A stretch of DNA of 64,000 nucleotides, from the NCBI GenBank assembly GCA_039105265.1, contig JAPFFF010000063.1:124001-188000 (forward strand). The letters are read 5' to 3'. The first letter of the stretch is position 1, and each line of letters opens with the position of its first letter. Below the pieces are notes generated by a model. That model worked only from the letters and a program-made list of their open reading frames with translations. It was not told the origin of the DNA and ran no database searches. This stretch comes from Tritrichomonas musculus (lineage: Eukaryota > Parabasalia > Tritrichomonadida > Tritrichomonadidae). Position numbers and translations under genes: made by a program. Shown here in pieces: positions 10,182 to 20,717 of this stretch.

Positions 10182-10784
10182 TTAAAGTTTAATTCGTATT
10201 TTGGAAATTTGAGGCATGTTAATTTTTTCATTATTTTCAAATCTGGTTTTTCCTTTCGATTTTGACTTGCTATTTGGCCTGAGAAAAAAGTCAATGAATC
10301 TCTGATGAATAACATCTTTCTTGATTCTGTTAGGATTGATCGATTTCATTCCATATTTCTTCAATGTTTTATAGCGAGCAATGTGACAATTATGAGTAAA
10401 TGTATCATATTTCTTACCTGCCATACAATTTGCCATCGTATTTGCTAATGTATTATGTGTAACTTCTCTTTCTGGAATTTGTGATTCAGAACAATCATGA
10501 ATATATTGTAAATCATTGAATACAAAATCTTCACCAGAAACATAATTATTAACTTTTTTGACATAAACGATATTATCTGACATAAATTCAACTAAAAAAT
10601 ATCCATTAGATGAAACACATTAAATTGCAGAATGCGATAAAACATCGCCATAAATATTCGTTAAAGATGGAATATCAAGTGGACTTCTTACAGGATAACA
10701 TTCAAGAATTAAGCATTCTAATTCTTTTTTTGAGAGTGTTGAGGATACTTTTGCTGGATAAATAGATGTGGCGTTGTTTGGCAT
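10182..10784 (-). pseudogene. unrecognised protein with His...Cys motif, one in-frame stop
   Basis: One minus-strand frame is coding throughout from the ATG at 10784 to 10182 (about 200 codons) except for a TAA at 10620-10622. Before it the frame reads YGDVLSHSAI; after it, SSNGYFLVEFMSDNIVYVKK, then KYDTFTHNCHIARYKTLKKY and a basic Ser/Lys tail. An early His in SHSAI and a later Cys in HNCH follow the order seen in circularly permuted papain-fold enzymes (LRAT/PPPDE-type: His first, then NCxH). That is only a weak suggestion. The single stop could be a real inactivation, a sequencing error or a polymorphism. No membrane segment is visible. Confidence 0.5.
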
Positions 10785-11190
10785 TCTGCGAAAAAAGTGA
10801 TTGAAATTTCTACCCAATATTTATGTTTGAATTGGTTTCATTCTCAGAAAATTGGGGGATAAATTTTTTTTTTTAATTTCATTTATTTTTAATAAAATGT
10901 AAGAAAGCAAATTCTTCTCTATCATCTATAATAAAAGAATCAAAAGAAAGCAACTCTAAGAATTTGGCAAGCTTCCAGAAAGAGAGAGACATGCACCTTC
11001 TTGGAGTGGCTTTAAGCATAATTAAATTAAATATGATTTAAAAAAAACTTTTTTTATCATGTTTAATATGATCCAAATTCATAAATAAAAGAATATTGAC
11101 TAAAAAGCAATCAAAACTAATGTTAGTAATATTTAAAAAAACTATAAAAAACAAAAGTATGATATGAATTAAAATATTTTAATAAAACTT

Positions 11191-12728
11191 TTAATTTTCT
11201 GAAAGCAACTTTTCTTTTAAAGTTTTCTCATCAGAATGTTTCTGAGTTTTTTCTTTCTCTGCTTTTTTAACCACAATAACAGCATATATAAACATTCCCA
11301 AATAAACCAAAACACCAATAATATCAGAAATATTATACGAGTGCATTAATTTCACGTAGTCATTTTTGAAAATTTTCTTTAGAATTATGCAAGAGATAAT
11401 CAAATTAATTGGGCCCAAAACCGTTGGAATTAAAACTAATAACGGCTTTCCAATAATCATTAATAATGCCATTGCAATTGTCAAGAAACCAGATACGAAT
11501 GAAGTATAAAAAGGAATTGGTAACATTTTCTCAGCAATGTCAAGTTCTTCTATATCATGAATGAAAATTGAAGCAATCTGTCTTTTGAAAACAATCAAAG
11601 CAAACGAAAATGAAATGCTAATTGCCAATGCAATTAAAAGCGACCAAAATAACAAGTGCTTTAACCTTGTAATATTACCAGAAGAATAAGCATGAGTTCC
11701 TGTTTGCATAAAACTCGTAAGCATTGAGACCACTTAATTGAGTGAAAACAGCAAAAACTCCTCCAATTGATTGACTATCTTCTGTCTGCTTGGCAATGTC
11801 TGTCAATGCTTTTAATATGATCATTGGCAATTGTAAAAGGTAATGGTAATGGAAATGGAAGACTTCTCAATGTTTCTTTACAGAATTTACAACTGAAAAA
11901 TTGTTTGATTTTCGGTTTTATACTGAATTTTCCTTTGAAAATAACAACGAAAATTGAAATTGAAAATAAAATTTCCATTACAATTTTGGATAACTTCATT
12001 AACATTGTTGGAACTTTAAAAACAAATAAGAAAAGTGGATCAAGAATTAAGCATTGAAATATTTTTGAGGCGATACCGATCAAAGCTCCTAAAATTGGCC
12101 TTCCTATTGAAGCAATGAAACTTTGTTCTGTTGTTAATAAATTTGTAAACAATGAAAAACACATTAAAATTAAGTTGTACTTCCATGCTGGCTGAATCAT
12201 ATAATCTGGGGTTCCAACGAATTTGAGAAAAGGTTTGATAATGAAATACATTACAACACTATAAACTAATGTTACTAAAATAGTAAGTTTTAACAAATCT
12301 GATGTTAAATATATCGCATTTTCTCTTTGACCACCTCCAATTAAAGAGCCCATTCTTGTAATAAAGCATTGCCCAAAAAACATTCCAGTAACAGTGAGGA
12401 AATTTTGATACTGGCCTGAAAATCCAAGTATTTCAATTGCATAACTATCTTTTATTTGACCAAATCTTTTTGTGATTAAATACATACTAATTGTTTCAAA
12501 TAATAAAGAGGCAACATTTGAAAGTGGCCCAATTGAAAAAATTAATAAAGTTACTAATGGTGAATGTTTTGTAAATCGCTCATTCTCTTCTAATTTTTCT
12601 TTCTCTATTTGATTTTCATTATTATGTTGATCATTTGATATTATAGCTGAAGATGAAAGAGTTTCATCTGCATTATTAGAAATTAATGGATTGTTAATTT
12701 CCAATTGTTCTGTTGATGTACTTTCCAT
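11191..12728 (-). pseudogene. MATE-family transporter, frameshifted
   Basis: This is a multidrug-and-toxin-extrusion (MATE) transporter of about 510 residues: an N-terminal hydrophilic segment, then about 12 membrane helices. Family signals include the first helices (FSIGPLSNVASLLFETISMY), FGQCFITRMGSLIGGGQRENA and, in the second half, SFMQTGTHAYSSGNITRLKHL, matching the MATE loop after helix 7. The frame shifts near 11825 and shifts back near 11735; between them the third frame reads LPMIILKALTDIAKQ, which is good MATE sequence. The protein is thus split by two compensating single-base-type shifts about 90 bp apart. Everything else is well preserved, so it is a young pseudogene or an assembly error. 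MATE proteins export organic cations in exchange for H+ or Na+. Confidence 0.75.
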
Positions 12729-12736
12729 TCTGAAAA

Positions 12737-12743
12737 CAAATGA
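12737..12743 (-). promoter_or_regulatory. initiator-like motif TCATTTG
   Basis: On the minus strand TCATTTG places its A+1 13 nt upstream of the MATE ATG (12728), fitting the trichomonad Inr consensus and spacing. Confidence 0.4.
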
Positions 12744-12926
12744 AATAATTTTTTCTGGGTTACAAACAATGAAATAAATATTTCTGAATTCAATTCATAT
12801 ATTATTGAAAAAATTGTTTGAATAATGATAGGGAATATTCAATTTTCAATATATTTCTCAATTTATATCAATTAAGTTATTCAAAATATTTAAAGATAAA
12901 AAAATTCAATATACAAATAAATATTA

Positions 12927-13676
12927 GGCTCTATGTAGAAGTATTGAATTTTCGTGCCTGCTTTTTGAAAGGGGGTGTGCAAATATCATCAGAAAAAAAT
13001 TGAATAAGCACGATCAAAAGCGACCAAATAAACACACAAAACCAAAATTGAATTAAAAACGATACAATGATTCAAAAAGTAGAAACGATAAGCATTTTTA
13101 TTATTGTGGCGCCTTTTTTAACAAGAACTCTGGGACTTAGATTTTGAACTTCTTCTGCAGGGATGTTCTCAGTCTATATCTTGGAGGTTTAGCTTGTGAA
13201 TTCCTACTGCAGGGGGATTTACCAGCTAAATTTCTGAGATTTAGAAATGTTGAACATTTTTTTGCGAGGAAGCTCATGTTTTAAGCTTCTGGAACGTAAA
13301 ATATGAGATCTTCTGCAGAGATTTCACCATTTAAGCTTCAGATTGACAATTTCAATTTCATCATCGGGATTAAAGTTTTACGGAATACAGCTTAGAGATG
13401 GAAAATAATAATAAACCTCCAAGATATAGACTGAGAACATCCCTGCAGAAGAAGTTCAAAATCTAAGTCCCAGAGTTCTTGTTAAAAAAGGCGCCACAAT
13501 AATAAAAATGCTTATCGTTTCTACTTTTTGAATCATTGTATCGTTTTTAATTCAATTTTGGTTTTGTGTGTTTATTTGGTCGCTTTTGATCGTCCTTATT
13601 CAATTTTTTTCTGATGATATTTGCACACCCCCTTTCAAAAAGCAGGCACGAAAATTCAATACTTTTACATTCAGCC
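12927..13676. mobile_element. 750-bp TIR element, 8-bp target duplication
   Basis: Arms of about 255 bp (12927-13190 and 13415-13676) are almost perfect inverted copies; the outermost bases are GGCT(C/G)(T/A)ATGTA(G/A)AAGTATTG. A perfect 8-bp direct repeat AAATATTA flanks it (12919-12926, 13677-13684). About 220 bp of unique sequence separate the arms and there is no open reading frame of note. It is a MITE or foldback element mobilised in trans, of the hAT or Mutator-like type judging by duplication length. Confidence 0.85.
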
Positions 13677-14012
13677 AAATATTAAGTTTAGTCATTAATA
13701 ATAAGAAATATCCCAGCTTCAGATTGAAATTATTAGGTTAAATTGTTGATTGGGTTAGTAATTCGTTATTTTTTTTTGAAATATTTTATATTACAAATCA
13801 TAAAAAGACAGAAAAACTACTTTAGATGAAACAAGAAATTGAATCATGAGTTCTTAAGATTGAAGCTTTTGAATACCAGTATTAAAATGAAATAACCTTA
13901 AGAACATTAAATAATTCTGAATAAAATTTTGTTTAAATATTATTATTGTTATTTCTATTTAAAATGATCTCTTAAGTGCATGTAAATCGTTGAAAAAGCA
14001 ATACCATATCCT

Positions 14013-14279
14013 TCAATTTTCTATTTTAGCAATTAAAATTGATATGATATTATCAATTTCAATCAAGTTAATAAAATGTTGTACATAAAAAGAGTCTTCA
14101 CTAAAACAAATAACCTGTGGTTGAATAAGAATGTCTTCCAATGAAATATCATGATATTTTTCAATTACTTGAAGAATTGAATCTGATTCAATAAATATTA
14201 TTTTATTTTTTGGCATTACTGTCAGTTTTTTCAGTTTTAGTAAGTTTAGAAACACTTGTATGAAAAGCAAGACTTTCAA
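14013..14279 (-). CDS. short unrecognised reading frame
   Basis: An 88-codon minus-strand frame whose C-terminal two thirds look coding rather than random (IIFIESDSILQVIEKYHDIS, EDILIQPQVICFSEDS, FINLIEIDNIISIL). The ATG-proximal part is Leu/Lys-rich and unconvincing. It may be the tail of a decayed gene. No family recognised, and no neighbour suggests a role. Confidence 0.3.
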   Translation of the reverse strand: MKVLLFIQVFLNLLKLKKLTVMPKNKIIFIESDSILQVIEKYHDISLEDILIQPQVICFSEDSFYVQHFINLIEIDNIISILIAKIEN

Positions 14280-14621
14280 TCTGTGAAAAATAAAAGTTCT
14301 TTCTCTGTTTGTTTGAAGAAATAGAAAAGATGAATATTCAACTAATCTATATATATATATATAAACGCTGGCCCTCTCAATTTTAAAATCAACTTTTTTG
14401 CAGTTCTTTTGTGATATTTAAAATCTCGGTATTATTCTTACAATGAATCTTCTCTTTTTTAAGCTCAAAATTGCGAATAAAAGGTAGTTTTCATTCAAAA
14501 TGGAATTTTTTTTATTAATTGAATTAATTGAATTAGATTATTTTTTGTTTTTTATTTATTTATTTATTTATTATTATTATTAATTCTATTAATTCAATTA
14601 GATTATTTTTTAATCAGTCCT

Positions 14622-15117
14622 CAGCCAATAAGCAACTCAGCCAAGAAACAACTCAGCCAAGGAGCAACTCAGCTAAGAAACAACTCAGCAAAGGAATAAC
14701 TCAGCAAAGGAACAACTTTCCCAAGGAGCAACTCAGCCAAGATACACTCAGCCAAGGAGCAACTCAGCCAAGATACTACTCAGCCAAGGAGCAACTCAGC
14801 CAAGGAACAACTGAGCAAAGGAACAACTTACCCAAGGAGCAACTTAGCCAAGAAACAACTTAGCCAAGGAGCAACTCTGCCAAGATACTACTCAGCCAAA
14901 AAACAACTCAGCCAAGAAAAAACTTGCCCAAGGAACAACTCAGCCAAGAATCAACTAAGCCAAGGAGCAACTCAGCCAAGAAACAACTCAACAAAGGAAC
15001 AATTTAGCCAAGGAAAAACTCAGCCAAAAAAACAACTCAGCCAAGAATCAATTCAGCAAAGAATCAACTCAGCAAAGAATCAACTTAGCCAAAAAACAAC
15101 TCAGCATAAAAGCAACT
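14622..15117. repeat. 16-bp minisatellite
   Basis: About 30 tandem copies of a 16-bp unit with consensus AGGAGCAACTCAGCCA, with variants AGAAACAACTCAGCCA and AGATACTACTCAGCCA. The period is not a multiple of three, and no long reading frame runs through it, so it is not coding. It lies inside the Helitron-like element. Confidence 0.9.
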
Positions 15118-15126
15118 CATCACCGG

Positions 15127-15190
15127 AATGCTACACTTATTGGTGATGAATAAGAAAGATTTGATAAGATAAAATGCTACACTTATCGGT
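15127..15190. repeat. short direct repeat bracketing a minisatellite junction
   Basis: AATGCTACACTTAT(T/C)GG occurs twice, about 45 bp apart, between the 16-bp and the purine-rich minisatellite inside the Helitron-like element. Its role is unknown. Confidence 0.6.
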
Positions 15191-15234
15191 TTTTTTAACT
15201 CAAATCTTTTTTTAATAATAATAGTATTATTATT

Positions 15235-16140
15235 AAACGGGAATAGATGAAATTGGATAAAAAAGAAGAGAATAAAAGAGATTGGATAAGATAGAAAAGA
15301 ATGAGAATAAGAAATATTGGATAAGATAAAAGAGAATAAGAAAGATTAAATGAGATAGAAGAGAATATGAGAGATTGGATAAGATAGAAGAGAATGAGAA
15401 TAAGAAAGATTGAATAAGATAAATGAGAATAAGAAAGATTGGATGAAATAAGAGAGAATGAGAATAAGAAAGATTGGATGAAATAGGAGAGAATAGGTGA
15501 TATTGGATGAGAAAGATTAAATGAGAGAGAAGAGAATAAGTGAGATTAGATAAGATAAATGAGATTGGATGAGAAAGATTAAATGAGATAGAAGAGAATA
15601 AGAAAGATTAAATGAGAAAGAAGAGAATATGAGAGATTGGATAAGATAGAAGAGAATGAGAATAAGAAAGATTGAATAAGATAAATGAGATTAAGAAAGA
15701 TTGGATGAAATAGAAGAGAATAGAAGAAAATGGATATAAAAGATTAGGATAAGAGAGATTGGGTGAGATGAAAAAGAATAAGAGAAATTAAATAAGAAAA
15801 ATGAGAATAAGTTAAATTAGATGATATAGAAGAGAATAGAAAAGACTAATTGAAAAAGATAAGAAATATTAAATTATAAAGATTAAAATAAAGAAGAATA
15901 AATGAGAATAGATTGGATTGAATGAGAAAGATGAGAATAAAAAAGATTAGATGAAAAAGATGATAATACAGGAGATGCGATGGAATAAATGAGACTGAAG
16001 GGAATAGATAAGATTTAATGAGAATAATAAGATTGGAAGAGATTGATGAGAATATTTAAGATTAAATGAAAAAATAAGAACAAGAGAATAAATGATATTG
16101 AATGAGAAAGAGGAGATTAGACAAAGTTTGGCAAGAATAA
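15235..16140. repeat. purine-rich degenerate minisatellite
   Basis: About 900 bp of degenerate units of roughly 25-35 bp based on GAGAATAAGAAAGATTGGAT and AAGATAGAA. The plus strand is almost entirely A and G with occasional T and hardly any C. No coding frame is apparent. It forms the 3' half of the Helitron-like element. Confidence 0.85.
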
Positions 16141-16243
16141 ATGAGGATAAACTCTTCGAAGAGTTTAGATGAAAAGAATTTTCTTCATTATAAAAATGTT
16201 TTTGATTTGGAAAATAGAAAAAATCAATTTTTAAGGTAAAAGA

Positions 16244-16270
16244 CACTTTTTGAGCGAAGCTCAAAAAGTG
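16244..16270 (+). terminator. perfect 12-bp hairpin, Helitron 3' subterminal
   Basis: CACTTTTTGAGC and its exact complement are separated by GAA. The hairpin lies five bases before CTAG, where Helitrons carry their transposition terminator. Confidence 0.7.
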
Positions 16271-16935
16271 GCGTTCTAGTTTTATGAGTTTTATTCCAGG
16301 AAATTAAACTTTTTGGGAATTTTGTAGGATAATGAATAATGAATATTTTTATAATCAATGTTTCAAGTAATGATTACTCACAAATTATATGAAGTTGAGA
16401 ATTATTAAATATTTCAACTTTTCGAATCAGCATCAAATACAAAATACATATTTGCTAAGACAAGTCACATAGGAAGAAATGATGATTCTTTTTTCAAAAA
16501 AATTATTATATTCGTGATAAGCGAAATGAAGAACGTTATTAATGATTCAAAAAATTACTTGAAGCTGTTCATTATATTTAAAATAGGTAAACATGGTGAT
16601 CTGAATGCTTTTGCTTGAAAAAGGGGCTGGGTTTCAAAGTATTAAGGCAAAAGTTATTCATTTTTACATGATGACTGCTGAAAAAAGTCTTTAAGAAATT
16701 ATCAGAATCTTTAAAATACTACAAAGTTTGCATGCTTCATTTATTGAAGTTAAATATTTTTTAATATCAAAATTATTAAAAAAGCTTCTTCTTTACGAAT
16801 ATTTTATTATTTAATTTAACGTATCAATTTATTTTTATGATTTAAAATAATAATTTTCCATTAAAAACAAAGATACAGCTATTTTAAATATACAGAAATT
16901 TATGAAGGAATTCAATTTAGGTATTTGAACTTTTG

Positions 16936-17838
16936 ATGAATTGCGAAGAAGCAGTTTATACTTTAGATTATGATGGAGAATCTTTTTCGGTTAATGTTAA
17001 CGGATTTGATTTAATTGGCCAAATTTGGAAGCCGGAGGCTGCACCAAGATATATCTATATTTTTATTCATGGTCTTGGTGGTTATGTAACGATGAAACAT
17101 GATTTCTATACATTAATTACCAAAGATAATGGTGTTGTTTATGCGTGCGATCATATTGGCTGTGGAAAGTCTCCGGGACCTCGCACATCAGTAATAATAG
17201 ATGAAATTCTAGATGAAACTCTTAAGATCATTAAATTAGCTAAAGAACAATATCCTACATTACCAGTTGTTATTCATGGGCATTCAATGGGTGGATTAGC
17301 ACTAATCAAATTTGGATTAACAAAATATAATGAAGTAAAAAACGATCTTAAATGCGTTATAGCTGAAGCACCATGGCTTTCTAAATGTCCACAAAAAGAA
17401 CCAAACATGTTTGAACTTGCTGGTATTAAATTTTTAAATTGGATTAAACCTAATCTTCTAGTTCAAACTCCAGCTGATATGCCAACAGATGACCTTGATC
17501 TTAGATACGTTGAACTTGCTAATAAATCAACTCTGGGATCAACAGGAATAACACCAAAAGTTTATCTTGATTCAGTAGAATGTCAGAAATTTTGTGAAGA
17601 GAACAAATTGAATTGGCCTTCAAATTTGCCTTTGCTTTATCAGCAGGGAACAGGAGACGTCTTAGTTGATCCTGATTTAAATCAAAAGTGGATCCAGCCA
17701 CTGCTTGAAAACAAAGAAAAATTGAATTTGGACGTTGAATTGAAAACATACGATAAAGGGCCACACATGCTTCTCAAATCCGCATGTAGACCAAGTGTGG
17801 CAAAAGACATCATCGATTTCATTAATGCTCACATATAA
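16936..17838 (+). CDS. alpha/beta hydrolase (monoacylglycerol lipase-like, S33)
   Basis: A 300-residue serine hydrolase of the monoacylglycerol-lipase/lysophospholipase type (Hydrolase_4, 'serine aminopeptidase S33'). It shows the oxyanion-hole strand FIHGLGGY (residues about 43-50), the nucleophile elbow HGHSMGG with Ser at about 116, the acid in TGDVLVDP (about 240) and the catalytic His in KGPHML (about 275). Length, motif order and spacing all match the family and no residue of the triad is missing. There is no signal peptide, so it should act in the cytosol or at membranes on acylglycerols or lysophospholipids; the exact substrate cannot be read from sequence. Start taken at the ATG at 16936. 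It stands alone between the Helitron-like element and a 2.2-kb gene-poor stretch. Confidence 0.9.
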   Translation: MNCEEAVYTLDYDGESFSVNVNGFDLIGQIWKPEAAPRYIYIFIHGLGGYVTMKHDFYTLITKDNGVVYACDHIGCGKSPGPRTSVIIDEILDETLKIIKLAKEQYPTLPVVIHGHSMGGLALIKFGLTKYNEVKNDLKCVIAEAPWLSKCPQKEPNMFELAGIKFLNWIKPNLLVQTPADMPTDDLDLRYVELANKSTLGSTGITPKVYLDSVECQKFCEENKLNWPSNLPLLYQQGTGDVLVDPDLNQKWIQPLLENKEKLNLDVELKTYDKGPHMLLKSACRPSVAKDIIDFINAHI

Positions 17839-20069
17839 AATTTTTTTTTTCTTTGCCAAATAAATGATATTTATCTTTAATTATTTAAGTGTGCAGTTTT
17901 TTGAATCATAAAGCAAATATAAAAATGAAATTTGTGAAGTAATTCTTGGCAATATCTGTTCCTTGTTATAATGTTGCACCTTTTCAAAAGATATGAATTA
18001 GAGAAAAGGGGAAAGAATACATTTTACAATTTTACAATTAGAAAGTTCTTTTTTTTTTTTTTTTTTTATTTTTTAGTTATATGATGAAAATATACTTTAT
18101 AATATAAGTTGTAATAAGATTTAAATTAAGAAAATATGTCATAAATCTTGAATTTATTGAGATAATTATTGATTATTTTTCATTCAAATTCCTTCTTATT
18201 TCTGTTGAATGTATCTGATTTTTTTTTTAAAGCATAATGAATATTATATATCACAATGCACCTATTAAAGCCGCTCTTTATTTTGCTGTTGAAAAAGCAA
18301 AAACTTGAGATTTTAATATTGTAAATGAAAATTTGAATCAAAAAATTGAAAGCATATGTGGCTCTAAACCAAAATAATAATATCTTATAATAAAAAAGAT
18401 TATTTCATATACAAAACATAATTTATTATTTAATGTGTATTTTTTTTAAAAAATTAAATATTAATAAATATAAAAATTTAGAATGTTTAATTTTTTTTGG
18501 AAAACATATTATAAAATAACTTTTTGAATTCAAAAAGTGAATCAATAAAAACCTTTCAAATACTTAAAATCCTAAAATAATGGGCTTTGACAGAGCTTAT
18601 TTGAGAACAATGAGTATATATATAATTTAATGTTTGCTATTCACCAAAATAGCTTTTGGTTAAAAATATTGGAAACATTTGTATCATTGTATTTTATTGA
18701 TTTGATTTTTTAAATATTTTAATTTGAATTCATCGAATGTGTTATTCATATTCAAATATAATCAGAAAAGGTGATTTAACAGCCAGGATTTTATTAAAAT
18801 ACCTCAATATAGCATTATTAATCTTTTTTTTTGTCAGAATTCTGAAAAAATTTTAAATTTGAATGCTTTCTAATTAGACGATTTAAAAATTTTTAGTTTT
18901 TTTTTATAGATATTTTTAGATTTTAGTAGGTTTCATTTTAATGTGCATTAAATGAAATGTATTTATCATTTCTCCTTTTATTTTATATGAAATGAAAAAG
19001 ATAATCGTTATAAGATCAAATATAATGAAATTAATATCATTGCATATATTTCATATATTTATTTTATCGTAATTGATATCACTTGTACAATATCATTTTA
19101 ATAAATAAAAAAAAAAAAAAAAAAAGAATATGATATTTACAATTTCAATTATAATTATGGTTACTAATTTTATATTGAACAATTGTTCGTTAAAATGTAT
19201 TCATGTAGTCAATAATGAAGAAAATTAATTAAGATTATTTTAAAAATGATTATGATGATTTTATTGTTATTTAAAAAAATTAGCATATGTTATTACAAAA
19301 TGATTTTCATGATGTTTTCATCATAATTAAAAACATTATTTATATAAATAAGTTATAATATTATACAATTTATTGAATTGATTTTTCTAAAATATAAATT
19401 GCCCATTCTTTTAAAACTTAATTATCGATGACTAGTTGACTATTTTATATAAATCATGAAAAAAATATTATTTGTCAGTAATATATAATTTTTGGGTCAA
19501 GAAGACGTTCATATCAAGTAATTATGTTGGCTTTTCATTAAAAATAAATAAAATATTGGATTTGATTGTTGATAAACAACAACAAATAGAAAGGAGAAAA
19601 TTTAAACTTCATTCCAGTAAAGTTTTTTTTTTTGCAATTTGAAAACCTTTTAAGTGGAAAATAATTTAAATATTATTCCATCTAATTAAAAATTGTTTAT
19701 ATAATGTCAAAAAAATTCAAAATGCTTTGAATTCTTTGAATTGTTTAGGTAATTTTCAATAGAAACTATTGAAAATGGAAAAGTGGAAAACAGCTAATGA
19801 TTTTATTCCACTAAATGCTTGTAAGCGAATTATTATGGTCAAATCAAAATAAATGAATAAAAAGATGTGTTGGCTATTTCTTTGAGAATAAAATAGAATT
19901 ATTTTAAAAAATTTAATTATATTAGTCTTTCAAAAATGTAAATGTACAAGTAGACAAAAGTTTTCAAGGAATAAAGAAAATTAACATTTTTAGGTTTATA
20001 TAATGATATGGATATAATAAAGTTGTCAAATACAAAAGATATGCATCTTTTTTTTGACCATTTGCTTCT
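17839..20069. other. AT-rich intergenic region
   Basis: No intact gene seen. It contains T and A homopolymers (about 18047-18067 and 19107-19125). A short stretch at 18243-18308 reads on the plus strand as APIKAALYFAVEKAKT and stops; this resembles the first helix of an ankyrin repeat and may be debris. Confidence 0.4.
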
Positions 20070-20717
20070 TTATTTAACATATGATCTTGGATTAAATGGT
20101 AAATCTTTGCATGGCGGTAATAATATTTTTGGTTGTTTTGGATCATGTACATTCTGGGAGTTATCATTTTGTTTGATTTCAATATTATTTTCATTTGTTA
20201 AGAAATCTGAAAACTGATTATACTGATTTGGAGAATAATTATAATTATCGATTTGATCATCTTGAGTTATTGTTAAAGGATCAGATGAACAAATCATTTG
20301 ATTATGAGATTCTCTTTGTAGTTCTAGCAATTTTTGTTCTCTATGAAAACATAAACAATTAAATCTGAATAATTGGCGAAACCTGTTTCTTATATTAACT
20401 GGAGATCTATTTGGAAGGTAATGAGCCAATTTTGCCCATTGGCTACCAAACATAGAAAAAAGTGTTAATAATTGAATATCTTCATTATACGTCCATTTTG
20501 AGTTATCATTGTTGGGACTCAAATAATTGTTCCATCTCTCTCTGCATTGTCGTGAATTTCTATCCTTAAACTTACTGGCAATTAATGTCCAAGATTGGGT
20601 TCCATATTGTGAAACGAGTCTTCTTAGTTTGTTGTCATCATCAGTTGAAAATTTGGACTTCGTTGTTCTCATCTTTGATGAAGGTTTATTGAATGCATTA
20701 CTACCTAGGAAAAACAT
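20070..20717 (-). CDS. R2R3 Myb-like DNA-binding protein
   Basis: A 215-residue protein with two tandem Myb/SANT repeats. Repeat 1 (residues about 20-68) reads KFSTDDDNKLRRLVSQYG, SWTLIASKF, SRQCRERWNNYL; repeat 2 (about 72-118) reads KWTYNEDIQLLTLFSMFG, WAKLAHYLPNRSPVNIRNRF. Regularly spaced aromatic residues (two W in each repeat) and the recognition-helix SRQCRERWNNYL fit the Myb fold. R2R3 Mybs are numerous in trichomonads, and some bind promoters in T. vaginalis. The tail is rich in N, Q and D, as in many of these factors. ATG at 20717 follows a poly-A-rich leader. It is a probable nuclear transcription factor; target genes unknown. Confidence 0.88.
   Translation of the reverse strand: MFFLGSNAFNKPSSKMRTTKSKFSTDDDNKLRRLVSQYGTQSWTLIASKFKDRNSRQCRERWNNYLSPNNDNSKWTYNEDIQLLTLFSMFGSQWAKLAHYLPNRSPVNIRNRFRQLFRFNCLCFHREQKLLELQRESHNQMICSSDPLTITQDDQIDNYNYSPNQYNQFSDFLTNENNIEIKQNDNSQNVHDPKQPKILLPPCKDLPFNPRSYVK

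Larger units (their letters stand above)
14346..16279. mobile_element. Helitron-like element (non-autonomous)
   Basis: The left end is A|TCTATATATATATATAAACG and the right end is a perfect hairpin (CACTTTTTGAGC-GAA-GCTCAAAAAGTG, 16244-16270) followed five bases later by CTAG|T. This is the Helitron pattern: 5'-TC, subterminal 3' hairpin, CTRR-3', insertion between A and T, no TIRs and no target duplication. Hairpins with a GCGAAGC centre followed by CTAG are well known in Helitrons. The 1.93-kb interior has no Rep/helicase gene; it consists of a 16-bp minisatellite and a purine-rich minisatellite. Rolling-circle movement would depend on an autonomous copy elsewhere. Strand orientation as drawn is 5' left, 3' right. 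Confidence 0.65.

Noticed and set aside
14622-15117. Repeat protein encoded by the CAACTCAGCCAAGGA array
   Set aside because: The unit is 16 bp, so the frame shifts with each copy and stops appear in all frames.
18243-18308. Ankyrin gene
   Set aside because: Only about 16 residues resemble an ankyrin helix before a stop; mentioned as possible debris only.
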